A stretch of DNA of 8,046 nucleotides from CAZJBP01 sp964544115 (GTDB lineage Bacteria > Verrucomicrobiota > Kiritimatiellia > UBA8416 > JADHWI01). The stretch is from positions 1 to 8,046 of the forward strand of contig CAZJBP010000158.1 of NCBI GenBank assembly GCA_964544115.1. The letters are read 5' to 3'. Below are positions 1-6,805 of this stretch, piece after piece; positions within the stretch are counted from its first letter, which is position 1; every line of letters starts with the position of its first letter. The notes beneath the pieces were generated by a model that was not told the DNA's origin, searched no databases, and worked only from the letters and a program-made list of their open reading frames with translations. The position numbers and the translations under genes were made by a program.

Positions 1-61
1 TGAAGAAGATAAGATGCGTTCGCCCTGAAGCGCTTGGTGAAGGGGCCCCGCGCCTCGGATC

Positions 62-93
62 ATGGAAATTTGCATCGCTGGATGGATTTCCAT
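62..93. repeat. 8-bp perfect inverted repeat upstream of the operon
   Basis: ATGGAAAT at 62-69 is exactly complementary to ATTTCCAT at 86-93, with a 16-base spacer. In RNA three G-U pairs could extend the stem inward. It lies upstream of a candidate -35 element and about 65-95 bases before the first start codon. An operator half-site pair for a dimeric DNA-binding protein is the most natural reading. It is not a terminator, because no T-run follows. The role is inferred; only the symmetry is seen. Confidence 0.55.
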
Positions 94-121
94 TGCGTGA
101 TACTCCATAATACTGAATAAT
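93..121 (+). promoter_or_regulatory. Candidate sigma70-type promoter for the five-gene operon
   Basis: TTGCGT (93-98) and AATAAT (116-121) are separated by 17 bases, the preferred spacing. The -10 matches the consensus in five of six positions but lacks the important first T. The -35 matches only its TTG. The start of transcription would fall near 128, leaving a leader of about 30 bases before the ATG at 158. Tandem repeats fill the spacer and the -10, so a protein bound there would block RNA polymerase. Alternative -10 hexamers (TATAAC at 128-133) exist in this AT-rich stretch, so the exact assignment is weak. Confidence 0.3.
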
Positions 122-129
122 ACTCCATA
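100..129. repeat. Three tandem 10-bp direct repeats
   Basis: ATACTCCATA (100-109), ATACTGAATA (110-119) and ATACTCCATA (120-129) lie head to tail without spacers. Copies 1 and 3 are identical and copy 2 differs at two positions. A degenerate continuation, ATAC at 140-143, keeps the 10-base phase after one unmatched unit. The unit length is close to one helical turn, so all copies face the same side of the DNA, as expected of an operator or protein-binding array. They sit directly before the gene for a helix-turn-helix protein, which makes autoregulation plausible but unproven. Confidence 0.7.
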
Positions 130-146
130 TAACCTATTGATACATC

Positions 147-152
147 AGGAGA
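147..152 (+). promoter_or_regulatory. Ribosome binding site that sets the first gene's start
   Basis: AGGAGA at 147-152 lies five bases before the ATG at 158. The same reading frame has an in-frame TTG at 137, but the Shine-Dalgarno is downstream of that codon and cannot serve it. The ATG at 158 is therefore the supported start. Confidence 0.75.
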
Positions 153-157
153 CTGTC

Positions 158-634
158 ATGGACGACAAGACAGCAAGTGGTGAGGCAGGCGCATCTGGCG
201 AGCAGGGCGCCAACCGTTGGTACACCGTCGAAGAAGCGGCCAAGTACCTGGGCGTCAGCCGCCCGACTGTATTCCGATGGATGAAGCAGGGCACGATCTC
301 GTTCAACAAGGTCGGGGCAGCCACCCGGTTTTCGAAGGCGAATCTTGATGCCGTTGTCGAGAAGACCACGGGACAGCGAGAAGCCCAGGGCTGCGCGGCA
401 CGGTGCGCGTCCTGCGGGAACAGTGAAATGACGGAGGGGCAGCTGCAGGGCCTGGGCCGGTTGCACTTCCGGCCCGCAAAGGCGAAGTTCTGGATTCTCG
501 AGGAGGCGCTCGTTCCCATACGCTGCCACGTGTGCACGGCGTGTGGGTACATCCAGATGCACGCGGAAACAGGGAAGCTGCGCCGGCTCCTAGGGCGCAG
601 CGGGGAGGGTGCGCGCCATGATGACGAACAGTGA
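158..634 (+). CDS. Excisionase/MerR-like helix-turn-helix protein with C-terminal zinc ribbon
   Basis: A 158-residue soluble protein and probable DNA-binding regulator. After a Gly/Ala/Glu-rich N-terminus, residues 21-70 form a typical excisionase-family (MerR-like) winged helix: WYTVEEAAKYLGVSRPTVFR, then WMKQGTI, then a wing around GAATRFSKANLDAVVE. Residues 83-130 carry two zinc knuckles, C83-x2-C86-G and C126-x2-C129-G, spaced as in a zinc ribbon, with Cys79 and Cys123 nearby. The strand between them (LHFRPAKAKFW, about 102-112) is also ribbon-like. The ATG at 158 has a good ribosome site. The last 17 bases overlap the next gene, which suggests translational coupling. Repeats just upstream make autoregulation likely. 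It could instead be an excisionase or an adaptor that binds something other than DNA, but no integrase or phage gene is nearby. The domain calls are well supported; the regulatory role is inferred. Confidence 0.8.
   Translation: MDDKTASGEAGASGEQGANRWYTVEEAAKYLGVSRPTVFRWMKQGTISFNKVGAATRFSKANLDAVVEKTTGQREAQGCAARCASCGNSEMTEGQLQGLGRLHFRPAKAKFWILEEALVPIRCHVCTACGYIQMHAETGKLRRLLGRSGEGARHDDEQ
602..608 (+). promoter_or_regulatory. Ribosome binding site inside the preceding gene
   Basis: GGGGAGG at 602-608 lies within the last codons of the helix-turn-helix gene, nine bases before the ATG at 618. It favours ATG 618 (or the adjacent ATG 621) over the in-frame GTG at 609, which would leave no spacing. 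Because it is inside a translated region, ribosomes finishing the first gene could re-initiate here. Confidence 0.6.
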
Positions 635-2363
635 ATTCGAGGACGTCAAAGCCGGTCCCGCGCTGCCATCGGTTCCGCCCGCTCTGCCGAGGCCGTCAGC
701 GCCGCCGACGTGGGCCGACCTGACCCGGCCGGTGGGCGACACGTTCCTGCGGCTGGCCGAGCGACACGGCGCACAGCTGCTCTTCTGCGTCAGCGCGGTC
801 TGCGTCCTTTACGGGATGCTCCGCATTCTCGGGCCCCTGCTGCTGCTGGACGGATCGCTGGGCCGCAAGCTTCCGGCCTTCGGCGCGCTGAACGTGTATG
901 AGCTGTCTCTCTTCCTGGTCCTTTCGCTGATCGTGCTATGGCGGCGCAGGCTGTCCGAAGCGCCGCTGCTCGTGGCGCTGACGTCGGTCTTTGCCGGGGC
1001 CATTGGCCTGACCCTGGACACGCTCGCGATCGACGGACTCGCCACGGGGCTTGCGCTTGGATCCGCCTGCCTGGCGCTGGGACTCCTGAAAGTCGGCTAC
1101 CTGCGGCGGGTCATCCGCGTGCCCTTCGATGCCTGGCTCCTGGCGGCGGCCGCGGCCCTGCTCGGGGGCCTGTTCCTGGCGGGCGGCATGATGACGCGGA
1201 CGTTGGCCCGGCAGCCCTGCGACGCCGAAGCGCTGGCGGCCACCTGGCGCTACGCCTTGCTGTCCTCGCTGCTGGCGGGCGTCCTGCTCTGGGTCAGGGC
1301 CGTCCACGTGCCCGCGTCGCCACGCCCGGCGCAGCTCCCGCTGATCCACAGGCCGGCGATGGCCTGGGCCGCAGCCGTGATCCTCCTCGCCGGCGCGGTC
1401 ATTCACGCCTACTCGCTGGGGTACATCTTCGACGTGTCGACCTCGTTTGCAGACGTGTTGCCCTTCGCAGCCGTCGGCGCCCTTCTCGCCGTCGAAGCGC
1501 TCCGTTTGCGGGGATCCGACCGTGGGCCGCTGCCGGCGATGGCGCTGTCCATCCCCCTCGCGCTGACCGCATGGGCAGGACTGACACGCCAGTTTACCGG
1601 GGTTCCGCTTGCCCAGTTCGGATTCTTCTGGCATCCGCCGACGCTCATGCTTGCCTCCGCAGGATGGGGGCTGTGGATCGCCCGACGACGACGCTGCGGG
1701 CAACTGCTCGCCGTCAGCGTGGCGGGGATCCTGCTGTCCGTACTCATCGCCGGCATCGAACCGTCAGCGACGCCGAGATCCCCGGGCGAACTCAACTGGA
1801 CGCCCTTCTGCCTGCTGACCTGCGGAGCGCTGCTGGCCGCCGGTGCGCTGCGCCGCTCGATCGGCCTGAGCATGCTGGGCGCCGTGGCGCTGTCCTTCAT
1901 GGTCTCGCTCTCCGGCCACATGTCGGGGCCTCTGGCCGCTGCCGCCCTGACCGGCCCCGCTGGCGTCACCGCGCTGATGGGGGCGGCGATGGCAGCGGTC
2001 GCGCTGGCGTTCGGCCGGAAGACACCCGCCCCCCTCGTCCTCTTTGCGGCCCTCCTGCTGGCCATGGGCGTGTGGTGGCAGGACAGCCCCCCGATGGCCC
2101 TGGCGCATGCTGCCGGGTGCGCGTTTGCCTTCGCCCTGGGACTGGCCTTCTGGTACCGTTGCGGCACCAAGGCTGCGCTGGCCATCCTGCTGCTGCCGGC
2201 CGCACGCCTGTCATTTTCCGCGTCGCGCGTCGCCGGCGGCTGGACCTACGTGGTTTTGGGGTTCGTCCTGCTCGCGGCGGGGGCCGGGCTGGCCCTGTGC
2301 CGCGGGGGCGTGAAGCGCGGGGACGTGCCGGGGGAATCCCGCACTGAATCGCAAGAGGGATGA
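618..2363 (+). CDS. Large polytopic membrane protein of unknown family
   Basis: A 581-residue integral membrane protein that I do not recognise. The first 50 or so residues are hydrophilic and Pro-rich (PSVPPALPRPSAPP, about 17-30) and probably cytoplasmic. From about 52 to 561 there are roughly 16-18 hydrophobic segments separated by short loops, many flanked by Arg (for example LWRRR near 107, IARRRR near 354, ALRRS near 410). The C-terminus (562-581) is short and charged. No signal peptide, catalytic motif or soluble domain is visible. The many small Ala/Gly/Leu-rich helices could represent a transporter-like or scaffold protein. It overlaps the preceding gene by 17 bases and ends 31 bases before the moxR-like gene, so it is probably co-expressed with the MoxR-DUF58-transglutaminase trio and could be their membrane partner. 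That link rests on gene order only. Long open frames on the other strand here are shadows of GC-rich codon use. Confidence 0.8.
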   Translation: MMTNSEFEDVKAGPALPSVPPALPRPSAPPTWADLTRPVGDTFLRLAERHGAQLLFCVSAVCVLYGMLRILGPLLLLDGSLGRKLPAFGALNVYELSLFLVLSLIVLWRRRLSEAPLLVALTSVFAGAIGLTLDTLAIDGLATGLALGSACLALGLLKVGYLRRVIRVPFDAWLLAAAAALLGGLFLAGGMMTRTLARQPCDAEALAATWRYALLSSLLAGVLLWVRAVHVPASPRPAQLPLIHRPAMAWAAAVILLAGAVIHAYSLGYIFDVSTSFADVLPFAAVGALLAVEALRLRGSDRGPLPAMALSIPLALTAWAGLTRQFTGVPLAQFGFFWHPPTLMLASAGWGLWIARRRRCGQLLAVSVAGILLSVLIAGIEPSATPRSPGELNWTPFCLLTCGALLAAGALRRSIGLSMLGAVALSFMVSLSGHMSGPLAAAALTGPAGVTALMGAAMAAVALAFGRKTPAPLVLFAALLLAMGVWWQDSPPMALAHAAGCAFAFALGLAFWYRCGTKAALAILLLPAARLSFSASRVAGGWTYVVLGFVLLAAGAGLALCRGGVKRGDVPGESRTESQEG

Positions 2364-2394
2364 CCGGTCTTTTCTTTGGGGGAGGGGTGCGATC

Positions 2395-3327
2395 GTGAAG
2401 GACACCGAACAGATCAAGGCCATCCGGCAGAATATCTGCCGGGTCATACGGGGAAAGCCGGAGGCCGTGCAGCTGCTCATCACGGCCCTGCTCGCGGACG
2501 GGCACGTTCTGATTGAGGACGTGCCCGGCGTCGGGAAGACCACGCTGGCAAAGGCGCTGGCCAGGTCGATCTCGGCGGAGGGTTCGCGAATCCAGTTCAC
2601 GCCCGACCTCCTGCCCTCGGACATCGTGGGCGGCATGATCTATTCGCCCGGGACGGGCGAGTTCAGCTTCCGGCCGGGACCTGTCTTCTGCAACATCCTG
2701 CTCGCCGACGAAATCAACCGCGCCTCGCCGCGCACCCAGTCCGCGCTGCTGGAAGCCATGAGCGAGCGCCAGGTTACCGTGGAGGGACAGACCCGCCCCC
2801 TGTCGCCCCCGTTCATGGTGATTGCCACGCAGAACCCGGTCGAGTACCGGGGCACTTATCCCCTGCCCGAGGCGCAACTCGACCGCTTCGCCATACGGCT
2901 GGAGCTCGGCTACCCCGACGCCGAAACGGAGATGGCCGTGGTCACCGACCAGCGGCAGCGGCACCCCATCGACGACATCGGGCCGGTTCTGACCACGGCC
3001 GAGGTGCTGCGGCTGCAGGCCAGCGTGCGCAACGTTGCGGTCGAGGAAAGCGTCTGCCGCTACATGGTCGACCTCGTGCGCGCCACGCGGACCGATGAGC
3101 GCATTGCCCTGGCCGCCAGCCCCAGGGCGGTGCTGACCCTGTACCGCACGAGCCAGGCCCGCGCACTCACCTACGATCGCGACTTCGTCACCCCCGACGA
3201 CGTGCAGGCCATGCTAGCCCCGGTCCTCTCGCACCGGTTTGTGCTGGACCTGAAGTCGAAGCACGCCGGCACGCACAACGCGGCCGTCGTGGCGGACATC
3301 CTGGCGCGGCATCCGGCGCCGGTCTGA
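2395..3327 (+). CDS. MoxR-family AAA+ ATPase
   Basis: A 310-residue cytoplasmic ATPase of normal MoxR length. The Walker A motif is at about 41-50 (EDVPGVGKTT, Lys48) and Walker B at 101-106 (ILLADE). The MoxR signature INRASPRTQSALLEAMSERQ follows at 107-126. Sensor 1 is within VIATQNPVEY (142-151, Asn147), and LPEAQLDRF (157-165) holds the conserved arginine. The C-terminal lid helices include ASPRAVLTLYRTSQARAL. MoxR proteins are thought to act as ATP-driven chaperones that activate or assemble partners encoded beside them, often DUF58 or von Willebrand A proteins. A DUF58 gene follows here after 14 bases. The start is GTG at 2395, with GGAGGGG at 2381-2387 seven bases upstream. All key ATPase residues are present, so it should be active. 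Confidence 0.95.
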   Translation: MKDTEQIKAIRQNICRVIRGKPEAVQLLITALLADGHVLIEDVPGVGKTTLAKALARSISAEGSRIQFTPDLLPSDIVGGMIYSPGTGEFSFRPGPVFCNILLADEINRASPRTQSALLEAMSERQVTVEGQTRPLSPPFMVIATQNPVEYRGTYPLPEAQLDRFAIRLELGYPDAETEMAVVTDQRQRHPIDDIGPVLTTAEVLRLQASVRNVAVEESVCRYMVDLVRATRTDERIALAASPRAVLTLYRTSQARALTYDRDFVTPDDVQAMLAPVLSHRFVLDLKSKHAGTHNAAVVADILARHPAPV

Positions 3328-3341
3328 AGCGGAGGTGCAGA

Positions 3342-4697
3342 GTGGCTCGATCCGCATCGGCATGGCGGACCCGCTGGCGTCGCGCCATCGCGCGCCTGCG
3401 GGCCGGCCCCGACCACCTGGCGGGCCGCATCCCCCGCCAGACGGGAAGCCGCCTGCTCACGGTGCTTGCGCTGCGCTGGCTACGCGTCGCCGCCGAGACC
3501 CATTTTACCGCCGCCGGCGCAACGATCTTCCTGCTGTCGCTCCTGTTTGCCGCGTTCGTCATGGAGGCCGGCCGGCTGCGCCCGGGACACCAGGCCCCCA
3601 TCGCCGTGCTGACGCTGTTTGTGGTCAACGCGGCCGTCGGCTGGCTGTGCCTCCCCCGGCTGCGAGTGTCTCGCTCTGTGCCGGGAAGCGTCATGGCGGG
3701 GGATTCCATGCCTGTCGAGTACCGGGTGCGCAACATCGGGCGGACGACGCTCTGGGACGCGACGGTCGAAGCGCTGCCGCTCCCCGCGGGCATGTCGCTC
3801 GCGGACGCCACCACCGTCGTCGGAGCCCTTCCGCCCGGCCAGGAGGTGCGCGTGCGCACCCAGATCGTGCCGCACCGCAGGGGACGCTACGTGCTGGCCC
3901 TGCCGCGCGTGGACACGGCGTTCCCGTTCCAGCTCTGGCGCTGGGGGCGCTATGGCGAGGGCGAGCGCAAGGTCGTGGTCTATCCGTCCTTCACCCCCCT
4001 GCGGGAGATCGACATGTCGTTCGGCGTGCGCTGCCAGCCCGGCGGCGTCGCCCTCACAGCCCACGTCGGCAGCTCGATGGAATTCCTCTCCTGCCGCGAA
4101 TACCGGCACGGCGACAACCCTCGCCACCTTCACCCCCGTTCATGGGCCCGGTTCGGCACGCCGGTCGTCCGCGAATTCCGGGAGGAGTACCTCTGTCGCA
4201 CCGCCCTGGTGCTGGACACCTTCCGCCCCTCCCGGCCGGGACGGCTGCTTGGCCGGCGCTCTGGAGAGGACCCCGTCATCGAGGCCGCCGTCTCGCTCGC
4301 CGCCGCCGTGGCCGACCACCTCGCCCGCAGCGAGTACCTGGTCGAGCTCTTCGCCGCCGGCCCGGACATCTACCGCTTTGAGGCCGGCCGCAGCCTGGCG
4401 TATTTCGAGGATATTCTCGACGTGCTGTCCTGTATCGAGCCCAGCCGTCAGGACCCGTTTGCCGCCCTGTCGTCCGAACTGGAGAGCGAGAAGCTGCAGA
4501 TGAGCAGCGCCATCCTGATTCTGCTTTGCTGGAACCCCTTGCGCGCCGGCCTGGTCCGCAGTCTGACCGATGCGGGCGTGGCGGTGAAGGTCCTTCTGCT
4601 CAACACCCACCCCGAGGGCATCCACGGTGACGTCCCCGACACCGTGCAGCAGGTGGCCTGGGAGGACGTCCGGGACGGTCTGTTTACATCGGTTTAG
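3342..4697 (+). CDS. DUF58 domain protein with two N-terminal membrane segments
   Basis: A 451-residue membrane-anchored protein. The Arg-rich N-terminus (1-50) precedes two membrane helices at about 56-74 and 85-104. A beta-rich region follows (about 107-235, with PLPAGM and HRRGRYVL features typical of proteins in this family). The DUF58 signature is at about 246-280: MEFLSCREYRHGDNPRHLH, then PRSWARFG, then TPVVREF. The C-terminal part (about 289-451) resembles the von Willebrand-like half of DUF58 proteins, but the LDTF near 291 does not make a full metal-binding motif. The start is GTG at 3342 with GGAGGTG at 3331-3337. DUF58 proteins are encoded next to MoxR ATPases and membrane transglutaminases and are presumed MoxR clients; their activity is not established. 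The usual Trp after the His of the signature is Pro265 here. The adjacent transglutaminase gene begins nine bases after the stop. Confidence 0.9.
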   Translation: MARSASAWRTRWRRAIARLRAGPDHLAGRIPRQTGSRLLTVLALRWLRVAAETHFTAAGATIFLLSLLFAAFVMEAGRLRPGHQAPIAVLTLFVVNAAVGWLCLPRLRVSRSVPGSVMAGDSMPVEYRVRNIGRTTLWDATVEALPLPAGMSLADATTVVGALPPGQEVRVRTQIVPHRRGRYVLALPRVDTAFPFQLWRWGRYGEGERKVVVYPSFTPLREIDMSFGVRCQPGGVALTAHVGSSMEFLSCREYRHGDNPRHLHPRSWARFGTPVVREFREEYLCRTALVLDTFRPSRPGRLLGRRSGEDPVIEAAVSLAAAVADHLARSEYLVELFAAGPDIYRFEAGRSLAYFEDILDVLSCIEPSRQDPFAALSSELESEKLQMSSAILILLCWNPLRAGLVRSLTDAGVAVKVLLLNTHPEGIHGDVPDTVQQVAWEDVRDGLFTSV

Positions 4698-4706
4698 GAG
4701 CGCATC

Positions 4707-5233
4707 GTGTGGATTGACAGCCAGTCGCCCCCCAGACCCTGGCCGGCTCGCGTTCTGGCCGCATCCCTGCTGGGATGGGGAGCCCTCGCGCTCGTGCTGA
4801 TGTTGCGCTGGCGGGGCTTCTTCGGGTTCGCCGGCCCGGCTTTGTTCGCGTGCCTGGCGCTCAACCGGCCGCTCGTCTTCGTGCGGCTTCGAGCCCTGCT
4901 GCTGACCGCCGGGGCCGTCATCGCCTTCCTTCTGACGCGGGCCCTGTTCCCGCAGGCTGAGTTTCAGCCGCAGATGCTCGGGCGGCTCGACGTGGTCTGC
5001 TCAAGCCTGCTCGCCATCGGAACCGTCGCCTCCCTGCACCGGTTCGGCGCGCGCAGCAACCTGCTGGTCGTGGGCTCATCCTACAGCCTGCTGGTGTTGA
5101 GCGGGCTGGCGGGAATGGCCCTGAGACCCGACACCCTCCGGTTTGCCGCGATCACCGGCGGCTACGTGGTCTGCCTCGTGGCCTTCCTCTATACCCAGCG
5201 CTCCCGCCCCGACTCCCGGCCGGTTCGACCGCG
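4707..5233 (+). CDS. TgpA-like membrane transglutaminase, N-terminal part (cut by assembly gap)
   Basis: The first 175 residues of a membrane-anchored transglutaminase-like protein; the rest lies beyond the run of Ns, starting at 5334. This part has about six hydrophobic segments, near 14-32, 37-52, 61-80, 95-110, 118-138 and 144-163. It ends in an Arg-rich stretch (TQRSRPDSRPVRP). That matches the N-terminal membrane domain of TgpA-type proteins, which precedes an extracytoplasmic transglutaminase domain. The start is GTG at 4707 with AGGAG at 4696-4700, which overlaps the stop codon of the DUF58 gene and suggests coupled translation. Reading through the Ns in this frame gives a Pro/Arg/Ser-rich shadow with no transglutaminase features, so the correct continuation is in another frame. 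Confidence 0.8.
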
Positions 5234-5333
5234 NNNNNNNNNNNNNNNNNNNNNNNNNNNNNNNNNNNNNNNNNNNNNNNNNNNNNNNNNNNNNNNNNNN
5301 NNNNNNNNNNNNNNNNNNNNNNNNNNNNNNNNN
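5234..5333. other. Assembly gap of 100 Ns inside the transglutaminase gene
   Basis: Exactly 100 Ns, the conventional length for a scaffold gap of unknown size. The coding frame before it (codons starting at 5229 and 5232) and after it (codons starting at 5336 and 5339) differ, so 100 cannot be the true length if the gene is intact. An intact gene needs a missing length of 3k+2 bases. The lost part should encode the segment between the last N-terminal membrane helix and the start of the extracytoplasmic domain. Confidence 0.97.
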
Positions 5334-6775
5334 CGGTGGGGATGCAGTCCGGCCGCAGCCTTGACCTCCGCCAATCGCCACCCGTGGACTTCCCCCGGCG
5401 CTCTGCCGTCCTTCTGCGGGTCGAATCCCCCACCCCTCCCGGGTATCTCCGCGGAAGCTGCTTTGACACCTATCGCAACGGCCGTTGGGAGCGCGACGCA
5501 CGAACGGAGCCGATGCCCGCCCGTGCCACCGAGAGCAAGCTCAACGCGTTCAGGCTGGCGCCTTCCCGGGCAGCCGCCGCGGCCGGCCGGCCGCAGATCA
5601 CCCTGCGCGTGTACCTTGCCCCCCGCTTCTCCTCGCACGTGCTGCACGCCCCCGCGGACGCGCTGGAGCTCCTGGCCCCGGTGGACGCCTTGCGTCGCGA
5701 CCGCCAGGGCACGATCCTCACCGACGAGAAGTCGCCGGACCGGTGCCGGGCATACAGCCTCACCTGTTCGACTGAAGACACCTCCACGGGGGCCGGCTCC
5801 CCGGCCCCCGCCGCTCTCGACACCTGCCTCGCCGTTCCCGCCGACATCGAGGCGCCGCTGAGGGCCATCGCAGCCCCCATCTTCTCCGGGGCGGCGGGCA
5901 CTGCGACCGCGAGGCTTCAGGCCCTGACGGCATTCTTCGACGGCAGCTTCACGTACGAGCTCGGAGTCGCCATGCGCCGCGACCGGGATCCGGTCCTGCA
6001 GTTCCTGCAGGACAACCGGCGAGGCCATTGCTCGCTGTTTGCCGCCGCGACCGCTCTGCTCCTGAGGACGCAGGGCGTGCCGGCCCGCGTGGTCTCCGGC
6101 TTCGTCTGCGCCGAACAGCATCCGAGCAAGGCCTACTGGGTGGCGCGCGAGCGCACGGCGCACGCCTGGGTCGAGGCGTTCAGCGCCGAGGAGCAGCGGT
6201 GGGTGCTGGTCGACAACACCCCCGACGACGGCCAGCCGTGCGTCAGCGGGGACTTCGACTCCGCATCCGCCCTGCTGGATAGGCTCCGCTTCTGGCGACA
6301 GCGGGCCAGCGCCCTCTTCCATGAAATACCGTTCGCGGAACTGGCGGCGATCGCCGGGGACCGGCTGACGCGAGCCCTCCGGGCCGCGCTGGGCTCGCCT
6401 CTCGGCGCGGGCATCGCGGTGTCGCTGGCCGCCCTCTTCGCGGCCAGACTCCGACGACGCCGGAGGTCTTCAGGTTCGCAATCGCAGACCGCTGGAGCCT
6501 GCGCGGGTTGCCTGAGGGAATTCGAACGGCTGCTGCGGAGCATGGGCATCCGCCGCGGGCCACACCAGACGATACGCCGCGCGCTGGCTGACGCCGAGGG
6601 GCTCAGCGCAAGTCGCCGCGAGGAGCTGCTGGCCGCCACCGGCCGCTACGAACTCCTTCGCTACCGTCCGCACCCGTCCGCGCCCGAGGAGGCGCGCCGC
6701 CTCGAGAACGACATCCGTTCGCTCCGCGCCTCGGCAGAGGTCCGCCGAGGCCCCACGCGCAGGCGTGCGCGCTGA
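5334..6775 (+). CDS. TgpA-like membrane transglutaminase, catalytic and C-terminal part
   Basis: About 480 residues continuing the gene that starts at 4707. Numbering runs from the GTG codon at 5336, which is not a real start. Residues 24-52 (VLLRVESPTPPGYLRG, then SCFDTYRNGRW) are the region that precedes the catalytic domain in TgpA-type proteins. The transglutaminase core spans about 195-300: RRGHCSLFAAATALLLRTQG with catalytic Cys232 (codon 6029-6031), RTAHAWVEAF with His276 (6161-6163), and WVLVDNTP with Asp293 (6212-6214). The Cys-His-Asp triad is therefore complete. A single membrane helix (about 355-371) followed by RRRRR would return the chain to the cytoplasm. The tail (about 388-465, FERLLRSMGI to GRYELLRYRP) resembles the DUF4129-like tail of these proteins. 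The catalytic domain should face the periplasm or outside; whether it cross-links or cleaves protein is unknown. The stop at 6773-6775 is 30 bases from the convergent valS stop. Confidence 0.88.
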
Positions 6776-6805
6776 TCTGCGGGCAGACGCACCCTCATCC
6801 GCGCA

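Noticed and set aside
14..28. A four-codon micro-ORF (ATG to TGA) that might be a leader peptide
   Set aside because: It is too short and has no ribosome site; it also lies upstream of the promoter candidate.
100..149. Replication iterons
   Set aside because: The repeats are short and few, with no replication initiator, DnaA box cluster or partition gene nearby.
158..634. A phage or plasmid excisionase that would mark a mobile element
   Set aside because: No integrase, transposase, attachment repeat or phage gene is present, and the gene is tightly joined to an envelope operon.
938..2347. A 469-codon + strand open frame inside the membrane protein gene
   Set aside because: Its translation is Arg/Pro/Gly/Ala-rich with no hydrophobic or domain pattern, as expected from an offset frame of a GC-rich gene. 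The overlapping frame gives regular membrane helices.
1966..2964. A 332-codon minus-strand open frame across the membrane protein and moxR-like genes
   Set aside because: It is antisense to a fully convincing MoxR ATPase and has no recognisable motif; it is a composition artefact.
3335..4381. A 348-codon + strand open frame overlapping the DUF58 gene
   Set aside because: It is low-complexity Arg/Pro/Ala sequence, while the other frame has the DUF58 signature and a proper ribosome site.
5189..6322. A 377-codon minus-strand open frame over the transglutaminase gene
   Set aside because: It runs through the Ns and is antisense to the catalytic Cys-His-Asp core; no domain is visible.
6776..6787. 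A possible hairpin terminator between the convergent genes
   Set aside because: The stem is only four base pairs and no T-run follows on either strand.
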